Shown in pieces: positions 32,684 through 41,085 of a stretch of DNA of 56,952 bases; positions within the stretch are counted from its first letter, which is position 1; the number at the start of each line of letters is the position of its first letter. A model generated the notes under the pieces. It saw nothing but the letters and a program-made list of their open reading frames with translations. It did not search any database and had not been told where the DNA came from. Source of the DNA: Lacticaseibacillus yichunensis (GTDB lineage: Bacteria; Bacillota; Bacilli; Lactobacillales; Lactobacillaceae); assembly GCF_003946405.1 (NCBI RefSeq), contig NZ_RHOG01000014.1:1-56952 (forward strand), in the 5' to 3' direction. The translations under genes were made by a program, and so were the position numbers.

Positions 32684-33937
32684 ATGAATCCATCTCCACT
32701 CGCCATTCCCAACTGGCGGCGTAATTTTTTGATTTTTCTCTCCGGTCAATTTCTGTCCGGTATCACCTCGATGATCGTGCAATACGCAATCATCTGGTAT
32801 CTGACGATGCAGACGGGTTCGGCCAGCATGTTGAGCTTCGCGTCACTGCTTGGGATGTTACCAACGGTCCTGCTTTCCCCGTTTGTCGGCGGATTGATCG
32901 ACCGGACAAATAAGAAGGCCCTCCTCATTATTTCGGATGCCGTAGTGGCGCTGTTTGCTGTGATCTTATTTATTGCGGGCAGTCTCCAAGCGACTTTTCC
33001 GCTCTGGCTGGTCTTCATCAGCCTTTTCATGCGGGCGCTGGCGCAGACTTTTCAGCAACCAACCATTCAATCCGTCTTACCGGAAATGGTACCCGCCGAT
33101 GATCTGACGCGCGCAAATGGCCAACTCGGGATGATCAGCTCTGCCAACTTCATCATCGCGCCGGCCCTTGGTGCATTCTTGTTCTCGCTGGTCGAGATCC
33201 GCTTCTTGATCTTGCTGGATGTGATTGGTTTTTTGATCGGCGCAGGGTTGTTGCTGCTTGTGACGCTGCCGGACCATCATCACGAAACGCGCAGCGAGCC
33301 CGTGCATCCCCTCGCCGACGCGAAAGCCGGGCTGCAATTGCTGGCAACACGCCGCGGGCTGTTGATCATCACGCTGATTGGCACCTTATTCACCCTTTTT
33401 TTCATGCCGGTGGGCTCGATGTATCCGCTGATGACGGTCCAATTTTTCCACGGCACCGTCGCACAGGCTGGCATTGTCGAAGTCGTGTGGTCAGTGGGCA
33501 TGCTGGCAGGCGGCTTCATCATCAGTATTTGGAAAAATTGGTCCGACCGCATGCGACCGATGATCCTCTCGTATTTCGTGGTGGGTGTGACCATCGGCGC
33601 CGCCGCCTTTTTACCTGGGAACACCCATGGTTTCTGGTGGTTCGTGGTGCTCAACGCTGTGGCGGGCTTAGCGGTTCCGTTCTTCAACACGCTCCTGATG
33701 GCGATGATTCAGCAGAGTTTTGCCCCGAGCACACTTGGCCGCGTGATGGGCGTCCTGAATTCCCTGATGAGCATCAGCGGTCCGATCGGCTTGATCATGG
33801 CTGGCCCGGTCGGCGATGCGCTGGGCGTGCAAAACCTCTTCCTGATTGGCGGCATCGGCAGCATTCTGTGTGGCCTGTTAACGCTGATTTTGCCAGCCGC
33901 GCGCCATTATGACCGCGACCTACAAGTGGAAAAATAA
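32684..33937 (+). CDS. MFS transporter, DHA3/macrolide-efflux type
   Basis: A 417-residue transporter with 12 predicted helices. ATG 32684 follows AAGGAG; the frame extends upstream without a site. The loop 2-3 signature is VGGLIDRTNKKALLI, and the block MRALAQTFQQPTIQSVLPEMVP...RANGQLGMISSANFIIAPALGA near residue 110 is typical for the MefA/DHA3 group. It probably exports a drug or metabolite; the substrate is not known. Its last 29 nt plus its terminator are duplicated at 35047, the footprint of a tandem duplication of the region that follows. Confidence 0.88.
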   Translation: MNPSPLAIPNWRRNFLIFLSGQFLSGITSMIVQYAIIWYLTMQTGSASMLSFASLLGMLPTVLLSPFVGGLIDRTNKKALLIISDAVVALFAVILFIAGSLQATFPLWLVFISLFMRALAQTFQQPTIQSVLPEMVPADDLTRANGQLGMISSANFIIAPALGAFLFSLVEIRFLILLDVIGFLIGAGLLLLVTLPDHHHETRSEPVHPLADAKAGLQLLATRRGLLIITLIGTLFTLFFMPVGSMYPLMTVQFFHGTVAQAGIVEVVWSVGMLAGGFIISIWKNWSDRMRPMILSYFVVGVTIGAAAFLPGNTHGFWWFVVLNAVAGLAVPFFNTLLMAMIQQSFAPSTLGRVMGVLNSLMSISGPIGLIMAGPVGDALGVQNLFLIGGIGSILCGLLTLILPAARHYDRDLQVEK

Positions 33938-34000
33938 AAAAGAGCTTGTCTCCAGCTCCCGCTTCAGATGCGGTGGCTTCGGAACCAAGCTCTTTTTTAT
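33936..34000. terminator. Bidirectional terminator, MFS / lipoprotein 1
   Basis: AAAAAAGAGCTTG pairs with CAAGCTCTTTTTT around a CGCTTCAGATGCGG inner hairpin. Confidence 0.9.
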
Positions 34001-34004
34001 CCAA

Positions 34005-34799
34005 TTAATGGTGCCGCTCGATATGCCCATGCTTGGCAAGATCCGCCTCGATCTGCCGGTACAACGCAGGCAGATCGGTCAACGGGGTCTCGGTGATCTC
34101 AGGATAAATAGTCGCCTCTTCGCGCGCCTTCGCCTTGCCTTCTGCGATGAGCCAGCCGGTTTCGGGGTCAAGCGTGTAGTGCGTCGTGTTCAGCCCAGGG
34201 CTATAACTTGCGCCACCGGCTAGCTGCAAGATTGTCCCATCCGCATCCTTTGCTTCGTGGCGCATCGTTTGGCGGTTCGCCATCACCGTCACCTGCGTTC
34301 CCGCGACGGTGTAGCGCCCCTTGTCCATCACGACCGATGCCTGCTTGTCGCCGTCATCCGTTTTGACCACGTCGTACGAGTAGGCATCGCCATTAGGCAT
34401 CAAGGTCACGATGCGATATTCCAGCCGACTCATATCCTTGCCAAACGGCGCCAACTTGTCTCGATTTTCCGGCAACACTTCGAGCAACGTGTCATTCTCA
34501 TCGCTAAAGTATCGTTCCTCATAGGTGTACGACACCGGCTTCTGCTTGAAAAATTCTGCCGTGACCGGCACCCGCGGCAGCTTCGCCTTAGCCGCCGCGT
34601 CCGCTTTCGCCTTTGCCTTATTGCTGGCCACCATAGCATCGAAAGAGGATTCCGCTTTTGCCTCCTCGGCCGTTTTTTCATGGTGCGGCCCAACGCTCGC
34701 CAAGTGCGAAGTCGCGGTCGGCTCACCGCAGCCCGTCAATCCAGCCGAAAGCATCCCTATCACGAGTCCAGCAAAGCCCCACATCGATCGTCTCGTCAT
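34005..34799 (-). CDS. Lipoprotein paralogue 1
   Basis: A 264-residue lipoprotein: signal peptide with lipobox LTGC (lipid-modified Cys24) and GGGGGGAAC before ATG 34799. An Ala/Lys-rich coil (residues ~45-72) precedes a compact domain beginning RVPVTAEFFKQKPVSYTYEE, with VTLMPNGDAYSYDVV and SPGLNTTHYTLDPETGWLI blocks. A C-terminal acidic helix ends HGHIERHH. The family is unknown to me. It is a close paralogue of the next gene at 35140-35940 (same blocks throughout, with scattered substitutions), created by tandem duplication. It would be tethered to the outer face of the membrane. Confidence 0.85.
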   Translation of the reverse strand: MTRRSMWGFAGLVIGMLSAGLTGCGEPTATSHLASVGPHHEKTAEEAKAESSFDAMVASNKAKAKADAAAKAKLPRVPVTAEFFKQKPVSYTYEERYFSDENDTLLEVLPENRDKLAPFGKDMSRLEYRIVTLMPNGDAYSYDVVKTDDGDKQASVVMDKGRYTVAGTQVTVMANRQTMRHEAKDADGTILQLAGGASYSPGLNTTHYTLDPETGWLIAEGKAKAREEATIYPEITETPLTDLPALYRQIEADLAKHGHIERHH

Positions 34800-35073
34800 T
34801 TTCTGTTCCCCCCAAAAGTTGATCTATTGAGTATATCAACGGAAAATGGGCTCCCAGCCGCATTTTTGGTGAAAAAAACGCCACCCACATCGCGGTGAAA
34901 TGAGGGCGGTGTGAAGAGCGGATGAGGTAGCTTGGAGAGATGGCGAGCATCGGTCCAGGAACGAGGAATCAACACAAAACAGTGAACCAGTCTCTCCGGT
35001 TTTTCGTCTTGCTGTCGCGCTATTCTACATCATTTTGGCATAAATGATGACCGCGACCTACAAGTGGAAAAAT

Positions 35074-35139
35074 AAGAACGAGCCTGTCTCCCGGCTCCCG
35101 CTTCAGATGCGGTGGCTTCGGAAACAAGCTCTTTTTTTA
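35074..35139. terminator. Duplicated terminator after lipoprotein 2
   Basis: GAGCCTGT pairs with ACAAGCTC (one mismatch), followed by seven T; derived from the MFS terminator. Confidence 0.75.
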
Positions 35140-35940
35140 TCAATTCTGTCGATACGGGTGTATTTCACCATTCTTTGCCAACTCGGCCTCAATCTGCTGG
35201 TACAACGCAGGCAGATCGGTCAGCGGCGTATCAGTGATTTCTGGGTATATAGTTGCTTCCTCTTGTGCCTTCGCCTTGTCCTTCGCGACCAACCAACCGG
35301 TCTCGGGGTCGAGCGTGTAGCTTGTGGTATTCAAGCCTGGACTGTAGCCCGTGCCATCAATAAGAGCGGTGATCGTCCCATCTTCATCTCGCCCTTCGTT
35401 ACGCATCGTTTGCCGGTTTGCTGTCACCGTTACCTGCGTTCCTGCCACGGCGTAGCGTCCCTTATCCATCACGATTGACACTTGCTTATTACCGTCATCT
35501 ATTTTAACCACGTCGTACGTATAGGCATCCCCATTGGGCATCAAAGTCACAATGTGGTATTCCAACCGTGTCATATCCTTGTCAAATGGTTCTAGATTAT
35601 CACGGTCCGCCGGCAGAACCTCAAGCAACGTGTCATTCTCATCACTATCATATTGCTCACGATAGGTATAAGATACCGGCTTAGTCTTAAAAAATGCTGC
35701 TGTTACTGGCACCCGTGGCAATCGTGCCTTGACCTCCTCTTCCTCCTTAACCTTCGCCTGATTACTGGCAATCATGGCGTCGAAAGAAGAATCCGCCTTC
35801 GCTTCTTCGGCCGTTACTTCGTGGTGCGACCCAACATTTGCTAAGTCCGACGTGGCGGCTGGTTCGCCACATCCTGTCAGTCCAACCGCAAGCAAACCCA
35901 TCGCCAATCCAGCAAAGACCCACATCGTTCGTCTTATCAT
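35140..35940 (-). CDS. Lipoprotein paralogue 2
   Basis: A 266-residue copy of the neighbouring lipoprotein. ATG 35940 follows GGGGGTAC. Lipobox LTGC, the Lys/Glu-rich coil, RVPVTAAFFKTKPVSYTYRE, VTLMPNGDAYTYDVV and SPGLNTTSYTLDPETGWLV all repeat paralogue 1. Differences are spread evenly rather than clustered, and both frames are intact. The tail is shorter and ends EIHPYRQN. The two copies are therefore not recent identical duplicates but have diverged while both kept open. Function unknown. Confidence 0.85.
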   Translation of the reverse strand: MIRRTMWVFAGLAMGLLAVGLTGCGEPAATSDLANVGSHHEVTAEEAKADSSFDAMIASNQAKVKEEEEVKARLPRVPVTAAFFKTKPVSYTYREQYDSDENDTLLEVLPADRDNLEPFDKDMTRLEYHIVTLMPNGDAYTYDVVKIDDGNKQVSIVMDKGRYAVAGTQVTVTANRQTMRNEGRDEDGTITALIDGTGYSPGLNTTSYTLDPETGWLVAKDKAKAQEEATIYPEITDTPLTDLPALYQQIEAELAKNGEIHPYRQN

Positions 35941-36361
35941 TCTCTGTACCCCCAACAAGTTAATCTTTTGAATATATCAGGGGAAAATGGGACCTTGCCA
36001 CATTTTTAGTGATAAAAAGGCCATATACACCGAGATGAAATGAGGTGAAATGATAACAGCGTGAAGGCCGAATGAGCAAAGTTCATGCTTGGCCATTCGT
36101 CAAAATACGAAGGGCCAGCCACTCAAGTCATTAAGAGTCAACCACGAGCCATCAAAAATTGCTGCAATTATTTAGTCGCAGAATTGATTGTGAAGCACGC
36201 CACTAGTTAACATAAACTTCTATTCTACATCATTTGGCGCAAATTGATGTAGAATAGCGGCTTATGACCTCGAAACTAGCAAATAAATAAAAGGATATAC
36301 GATTCTCCCAGTCAGCGAGCCCCGCAAGCTGGCCATAGCCGAAATGCGCAGCTTCTGTCTC
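35941..36361. other. Intergenic gap with 13-bp inverted repeat
   Basis: 420 nt without a gene. CTATTCTACATCA (36220-36232) and TGATGTAGAATAG (36245-36257) form a perfect hairpin. Its first half marks the duplication join at 35020-35046. Confidence 0.7.
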
Positions 36362-36691
36362 TCAGCCCCACCCCAACAGCCGCACCGCGGCCATAGCAGC
36401 GACACCGACGACCACAGTCACCAGCAGACTCTTTGAAATGATGGCCGCCACGATCGCGGGCAACGCCGCCAACGTATTTTCAACATTCAGCGTCGGCCAC
36501 GCGCCCGGATGATAGACAAGCAATTCTTCGGCGAAGATTGCGGCCAAGATTGCGACTGGGACGAAACTCAAAAACGAGAGCAGCCATTTCGGCAGGCGCG
36601 CCGCCTTGACCAGCACAAATGGGGTCACCCGCAAGAGCCAGGTGGCCAGGCCGCAAAGCAGGATGGTCACCAACAATTTTCCGTCAGTCAT
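36362..36691 (-). CDS. azlD: AzlD-family branched-chain amino acid exporter subunit
   Basis: A 109-residue membrane protein with three to four helices. ATG 36691 follows AAAGGAGG and lies inside the end of azlC (8-nt overlap), the classical arrangement. Blocks LLCGLATWLLRVTPFVLV and LSFLSFVPVAILAAIF are typical AzlD. With AzlC it forms an exporter of branched-chain amino acids or analogues. Confidence 0.92.
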   Translation of the reverse strand: MTDGKLLVTILLCGLATWLLRVTPFVLVKAARLPKWLLSFLSFVPVAILAAIFAEELLVYHPGAWPTLNVENTLAALPAIVAAIISKSLLVTVVVGVAAMAAVRLLGWG

Positions 36692-37409
36692 GCGTCGGCG
36701 CCTCCTTTCGCAGGTGTTCAAGCGCCATGCCGATCAAGCAGCCGAGCACCGTGGCCACCAGAATCGCGGTATTGCCCGGCATGAAGCGCATCAGCACAAA
36801 CATCAGCAGCATCACCGTCCCCGCGACTTCCAGGTGGCGGGAAAAACGGCGTGAGCGATCCGTCACCATTTGCAGGTAAAGCAGGCCGATGAACATGGCG
36901 ACCACGGCGAAATCCAGGCCAAACGCCTTGGCATCGGGAATCAGACTGCCGACCAGATCGCCGGCGACCGTCGCCGCTGCCCAGATCAGGTACGCGCCGA
37001 GATTCGCCGCGTGAAACCAGGCCGGTCGCAGCGTGCGATGTGTCACATTCAGTTTATTCATCGACAACGCAAAGGTCTCATCGGTCAAAAGCGAGCCAAT
37101 CAGAATGTTTTGGGTCAGCGATTCTTTTTTCAGATAAGGGGCCACAGTCATGCTCATCAAGGCCATGCGGGCGTTGACGAGAAAAACAGAGGCGACGATC
37201 GCGCTGACGGGGCTGGCTGCCAACAGCATCGACGTCAGCACAAATTGCGCAGAGCCCGCGTAAACGATCAACGACATCAACAGGACCATGATCGGCCCGA
37301 TGCCACTGGTGTGCGCAACAATGGCAAAAGCCAAGCCAACGCCGATATAACCAAAAGCGGTCGGCATGACATCCTTGAGCCCCGCTTTTGCCGATAAATC
37401 ACTGTCCAT
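36684..37409 (-). CDS. azlC: AzlC-family branched-chain amino acid exporter subunit
   Basis: A 241-residue membrane protein, first gene of azlCD. ATG 37409 has AAAGGTGG upstream; earlier Met codons in the frame lack a site. Family blocks are DVMPTAFGYIGVGLAFAIVA near residue 14, VYAGSAQFVLTSMLL near 50, and LVNARMALMSMTVAPYL near 78, then TDETFALSMNK. AzlCD exports leucine/valine analogues and relieves their toxicity in Bacillus. No AzlB regulator is adjacent. Confidence 0.93.
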   Translation of the reverse strand: MDSDLSAKAGLKDVMPTAFGYIGVGLAFAIVAHTSGIGPIMVLLMSLIVYAGSAQFVLTSMLLAASPVSAIVASVFLVNARMALMSMTVAPYLKKESLTQNILIGSLLTDETFALSMNKLNVTHRTLRPAWFHAANLGAYLIWAAATVAGDLVGSLIPDAKAFGLDFAVVAMFIGLLYLQMVTDRSRRFSRHLEVAGTVMLLMFVLMRFMPGNTAILVATVLGCLIGMALEHLRKEAPTHD

Positions 37410-37519
37410 CACGCCGCCACCTTTCGTTTTTGTCGCATCCATGGTCGAGTCTCGGCCCGCCAACCCGCGCCACTCAGATTATTTCCAGTCTATCTATTTT
37501 CAGTCAAAACACAAGCCAC

Positions 37520-37551
37520 GCAAAAACAGGCCGCAATCCGGCCTGTTTTGC
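37520..37551 (-). terminator. Terminator of the aminotransferase gene
   Basis: GCAAAAACAGGCCG pairs with CGGCCTGTTTTGC. Confidence 0.88.
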
Positions 37552-37558
37552 GTCACGC

Positions 37559-38743
37559 CTATTCCGCTCGCCGCTTATCGAGATACACGCCGATGCGTCG
37601 GGCCGCTTCCTTCAGATCAGCAAGGCTTGAGGCGTAGCTGATTCGGAAGTGATTTTTCCCGCTTGGTCCAAACGCCGTGCCCGCGCTGACGGCCACCTGT
37701 GCCTCGTAGGCCAACCGCCGACAGAACGTCGCGTCGTCTTCGTTGAGCCAGGCCGGCACCTTGCAGTACAGGTAAAATGCGCCTTCTGGTTCCACGACAT
37801 CAAAGCCGAGATCGACCAGCGCTTGATAAAGGAACCGGCCGCGTTTTTCGTAGTCCTGCGCCATTTCGCGGCCATCGTCCTTGCCCGCGGTGAAGGCTTC
37901 GACCGCGGCGTCTTCCATGGGATAAGCCGCCGAGGTGACCGAGGCCTGATGGAATTTGAAGACTTGGTCGATGATCGGCTGCGCGCCTGCGATGACGCCG
38001 ATGCGCCAGCCTGTCATCGCATGCGACTTGGAGACACCGTTGAGCAGCAGCGTCTGTTCCGGCAACAATTCCGCCAGCGACACATGCGGCTCGCCAAACG
38101 TCAACTCGGAATAGACCTCATCTGCGATGGCGAAAACAGGGTAGTCCTTCAGCACATTGGCGATCGCCTGAAGCTTTGGCCGGCGCAAGGTCTTCCCAGT
38201 TGGATTATTGGGAAAATTTAACACCAGTGCCCGCACGCTGTCGCCATTTTCATCAAGGACAGCACGCAACTTCTCGGGATTCAGCTCATAGCCATCCGGT
38301 TCGGTGTCGATAAAGACCGGCGTCGCGCCGAGCAACTCGATCACATTCATGTACAGACCCCAGGCCGGAATCGGGACGATCACCTTGTCGCCAGGCTGAA
38401 TGAGCGCGCCCAGGCTCGCCCAGATGGCTTCGGTGGCGCCGACCGTGACGATGATCTCCTCTGGCGTGTAATGCAGACGGTATTTCTCGTTCAAAAAGCC
38501 GGCCGCCGCCTCGCGCAGCGCAGGAATGCCGGCCGCTTGTGGATAATGGGTATGATTTTGCTCAATGCTGCGGATGCCCGCCTGCTTGATGTGCTCAGGC
38601 GTGTTAAAGTCCGGCTCGCCCAGCGTCAATTTGATGATGCCGGGAATTGCTGAGACCTCCTCATCAAATGCCCGCAAAGCGGATGGCTTCATCGCGAGTA
38701 AGTCCGGGCGTACCCGGTGCAACATCGTTTCAACGTTTGTCAT
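37559..38743 (-). CDS. PLP-dependent aminotransferase, class I/II
   Basis: A 394-residue fold-type I enzyme that transfers amino groups between amino acids and 2-oxo acids. AAAGGAGCC precedes ATG 38743. Features are LTLGEPDFNTPEH, the cofactor loop VTVGATEAIWASLG, FPNNPTGKTL (Asn for the PLP ring oxygen), IADEVYSELTF (Asp for the PLP nitrogen), the Schiff-base lysine in SKSHAMTGWRIG, and FRISYASS (Arg binding the carboxylate). It is closest in type to PatA/AraT-like aspartate or aromatic aminotransferases. Proximity to azlCD on the same strand is suggestive of amino-acid homeostasis, but a terminator separates them. Confidence 0.92.
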   Translation of the reverse strand: MTNVETMLHRVRPDLLAMKPSALRAFDEEVSAIPGIIKLTLGEPDFNTPEHIKQAGIRSIEQNHTHYPQAAGIPALREAAAGFLNEKYRLHYTPEEIIVTVGATEAIWASLGALIQPGDKVIVPIPAWGLYMNVIELLGATPVFIDTEPDGYELNPEKLRAVLDENGDSVRALVLNFPNNPTGKTLRRPKLQAIANVLKDYPVFAIADEVYSELTFGEPHVSLAELLPEQTLLLNGVSKSHAMTGWRIGVIAGAQPIIDQVFKFHQASVTSAAYPMEDAAVEAFTAGKDDGREMAQDYEKRGRFLYQALVDLGFDVVEPEGAFYLYCKVPAWLNEDDATFCRRLAYEAQVAVSAGTAFGPSGKNHFRISYASSLADLKEAARRIGVYLDKRRAE

Positions 38744-39125
38744 AGCGGCTCCTTTCGGCTGAACAGCCTGCGCGTCAGATACAATGATCCTATCATTAAT
38801 AAGTTACTTCATTTTGGCACGCGTTGCATTAGCCTAGACACGAACGTTGCGGGTTTTTGGAAAAATCGGGCGGGGGTTGGCCGGCATGCCGCGGCATGAA
38901 AAAGTCGGTGGCGTGATCTGACATTTTGAACGGATGATCAGCGCCTGCTCAGTCGGTCCCCACTTTGCAAATGATCCTGCTTGAATATTTAGGTCGAGTA
39001 GGATACTAATAGAAGTAGGAAACTGTTTTTTATTAACCGGTGCGTGCCCGCACATCGTTATCTTCAACTGGACGCACAAGCTGATGGGAAAGGCCCGCAC
39101 GCTGCGGGCCGATGGAGGAACTGGG
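38744..39125. other. Intergenic gap with hairpin before the XRE regulator
   Basis: 380 nt without a gene. GGCCCGCA/TGCGGGCC (39092-39110) is a perfect eight-pair hairpin ending 4 nt before the ribosome site of the gene at 39126; it lacks a T tract, so it is more likely a regulatory stem than a terminator. A TTGAAT...GATACT pair near 38980-39005 is a possible promoter. Confidence 0.4.
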
Positions 39126-40040
39126 ATGCCTTTGACGGATCAAGAAAAAGTTGGGCGGTACATCGATGCACTGCGGCGGGCCAAACACATCACCTTGGAG
39201 CAAATGGGCCAGGACCTGGGCTGGTCGAGCAAAACGTTCCAGCGCATCCTGCGCGGTGAAGTGGACATCAAGTTGCCGCAACTGCTCGCGTTGGCGCAGT
39301 ATCTCACATTCGATTTTCAGGAGCTGGTGCAAGGCGCAGGCCTTTCCGCAAATTTTGTCTTCGACGGCGAGCGGGCGGTGATCAACAACACCGACCCCAA
39401 AGACCCCAGCAAGCTTGAGTCAGTCAAAGCTGCGTTGCGCAAGCAATACCGCCAAACGCCGATGCCGGGACTGCTGGCGTTGATTCGGCTCGCCGAGACC
39501 TTGCAAGCCGAGATCAGGCAGGATGACGTCAACGCCAAGCGGCTGGGGCAAGAGATCTTTGCGCTTTTCGCCAATGATGAGAAGCTGACCAGCTTTGATT
39601 TTCGAATGCTGAGCACGATCGTCGGCTATGTGCCCTATGCACAGCTCCGAATGCTTTTCAGCAATCTTCTCGTCCAGCGGCGCACCGGCAGCTGGTCGGC
39701 CAGCGATGACGCCGCCGAGTATGTGATCGATTCGTTTTACATCAATCTTCTCAGCAGCGCGCTGGACACGCGGCAAGAGGCCAATGTGCGCGAGGCGATC
39801 GCGCTGATGCACAGCCGCCAGACGCAAAATCATAATTTCTATTATTTCTTCTATGTGAAGATCGGCGCTGTCGTCGCGACCTACCTCGATGGCGATATTC
39901 CTGGTGCCACCGCCTTGAAGGACAAGCTTGTGGCCGCGATCACCCTTTTCGTGCCCGCCCCGATCGTCGAGGCGCAACGAATCGAGTTAGCCCAGCGCTG
40001 GACGCAACTGGAAAAATTTTCAACGCCCGTGACCGACTGA
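39126..40040 (+). CDS. XRE/Rgg-like transcriptional regulator
   Basis: A 304-residue protein; ATG 39126 follows GGAGGA, while earlier in-frame codons have no site. Residues ~5-60 are a helix-turn-helix (GRYIDALRRAKHITLEQMGQDLG...KTFQRILRGEVDIKLPQL). The remaining ~230 residues are all-helical, of Rgg/PlcR-like length, suggesting peptide or ligand sensing. No pheromone-like short gene is visible next to it. Its terminator is interrupted downstream by the mobile element: the left half of the stem is at 40047-40061. Confidence 0.8.
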   Translation: MPLTDQEKVGRYIDALRRAKHITLEQMGQDLGWSSKTFQRILRGEVDIKLPQLLALAQYLTFDFQELVQGAGLSANFVFDGERAVINNTDPKDPSKLESVKAALRKQYRQTPMPGLLALIRLAETLQAEIRQDDVNAKRLGQEIFALFANDEKLTSFDFRMLSTIVGYVPYAQLRMLFSNLLVQRRTGSWSASDDAAEYVIDSFYINLLSSALDTRQEANVREAIALMHSRQTQNHNFYYFFYVKIGAVVATYLDGDIPGATALKDKLVAAITLFVPAPIVEAQRIELAQRWTQLEKFSTPVTD

Positions 40041-40046
40041 ACGCAA

Positions 40047-40061
40047 AAAGGCGGCGTAAGT
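40047..40061 (+). terminator. Left half of a terminator split by the mobile element
   Basis: AAAGGCGGCGTAAGT pairs, with two wobbles, with ACTTGCGCCGTCTTT at 45654-45668, on the far side of the element. Joined at the CCCGGGAAATA repeat, they form one intrinsic terminator between the XRE and SGNH genes. Confidence 0.8.
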
Positions 40062-40065
40062 ATTA

Positions 40066-40076
40066 CCCGGGAAATA
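40066..40076 (+). other. attL: 11-bp direct repeat CCCGGGAAATA
   Basis: Identical to 45635-45645. The two copies flank the integrase, relaxase and cargo genes, and mark the element ends. Confidence 0.8.
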
Positions 40077-40197
40077 ACTCTCTCAATCAGTAAATAGCCA
40101 AAATCCTTGTATATCACGTACTAACGATGCACAACATTCACTGAACCACGATAATCTACTGATGGAATGTGCCACAGATGTGCCACCTCAATACATC

Positions 40198-40234
40198 AAG
40201 AGGAGCACCCTTACCATTGCAGGGTGCTCCTCTT
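40198..40234. terminator. Terminator at left end of the mobile element
   Basis: AAGAGGAGCACCCT pairs with AGGGTGCTCCTCTT. It is symmetrical and ends transcription of the YcxB-like gene and of the host XRE gene. Confidence 0.92.
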
Positions 40235-40257
40235 GGTGTTTAAATTTGCGGCGGACA

Positions 40258-41007
40258 TTATTTTTCGTGAAACTTATCATGCAAGTTTTCCCCGAGCAGT
40301 AGTTTGTCCACAATTCCTTGAGGGTCTTCAACGTCAATATGTTGCCGTTGAAGAAACATAATTAGTTGTGGTAGAAACGTACTAGCTGGCACCGATACTG
40401 GCAGACGGATGGTTGTATTCGCATTCGTTACAAGATCAAGAACCAATTCATCTCGCCAAAAATCCCACGGTGAGGTTTCAACTTTTGCAATGTACCGGAT
40501 GGTAATTAAAGTTATGTCGGAATAATTTACCTTTTCTTTCATGTCATGCTTAAGCAGTTGTGAGAACTTCTCAAAGAAGCGATCTGATAAGATGGTTGCT
40601 GAGATATGGGTCCTCTCGATAGTCCAGTAGCTGTCAAAAATAATCGGTAGGACAACAACTAGGCCCCAAAGCATTATGACTGCAAAAAGCCACCAAGGTT
40701 GGTACCCAAATCCCGTAACAAAAAGTGAAAAGAGCGTCCACACAAGAACAAAGATAACCAAGCGTTTCCACGAAACTCGATGGCCAACTGTAAACGGCTT
40801 TTTGAAATATGGGCCTGCCTGTACAAGCTCATCAAGTGAAATGTTGTATAGATCACTCAACGCCAATAAGTTATCTATACTGGGCAAGCTATCTCTGGTT
40901 TCCCACTTGGAGATAGCTTGAGGGGAAACATGGAGTTGATCTGCAAGTGCAGTTTGAGTGTAGTTGTACTTTTTCCGATATAGCTTAAGGATGTCTTGTT
41001 GTAACAT
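40258..41007 (-). CDS. XRE-type HTH membrane protein in the mobile element
   Basis: A 249-residue protein with GAAAGGTGGG before ATG 41007. Residues 1-65 are a Cro/C1 HTH (TQTALADQLHVSPQAISKWETRDSLPSIDNLL). Two membrane helices follow (~83-125, LVIFVLVWTLFSLFVTGFG and WLFAVIMLWGLVVVLPIIF). The ~125-residue C-terminal domain is beta-rich and cytoplasmic (ISATILSDRFFEKFSQLL...ITLITIRYIAKV...TTIRLPVS), resembling the YcxB/PH-like domain. Such HTH-TM proteins may sense the membrane. It lies next to, but is not coupled with, the TIR gene. Confidence 0.8.
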   Translation of the reverse strand: MLQQDILKLYRKKYNYTQTALADQLHVSPQAISKWETRDSLPSIDNLLALSDLYNISLDELVQAGPYFKKPFTVGHRVSWKRLVIFVLVWTLFSLFVTGFGYQPWWLFAVIMLWGLVVVLPIIFDSYWTIERTHISATILSDRFFEKFSQLLKHDMKEKVNYSDITLITIRYIAKVETSPWDFWRDELVLDLVTNANTTIRLPVSVPASTFLPQLIMFLQRQHIDVEDPQGIVDKLLLGENLHDKFHEK

Positions 41008-41085
41008 CGTTGTTCACCCACCTTTCATAATGAACAATAGCAGTTACGACCAAAGTTGGGTATCAACTTGCGGTTGAGTTAAGTT

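Larger units (their letters stand above)
33909..35046. repeat. Tandem segmental duplication, unit 1
   Basis: The unit begins inside the last codons of the MFS gene (ATGACCGCGACCTACAAG at 33909) and contains the terminator and lipoprotein gene 34005-34799. It ends near CTATTCTACATCATTTTGGC at 35020. The same order repeats from 35047, 1138 nt later. The join at 35047 reads ATAAATGATGACCGCG. Confidence 0.85.
35047..36260. repeat. Tandem segmental duplication, unit 2
   Basis: Repeats unit 1: a nine-codon MFS remnant (35047-35075), a terminator with one mismatch, the second lipoprotein gene and the CTATTCTACATCA motif (36220-36232). Here the last is part of a full 13-bp inverted repeat with TGATGTAGAATAG at 36245-36257, which in unit 1 is cut at the junction. 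Confidence 0.8.

Noticed and set aside
34940-35050. 35-codon frame starting MASIGPGTRNQ
   Set aside because: The GGAGAG directly abuts the ATG, too close to act, and the frame spans the duplication junction.
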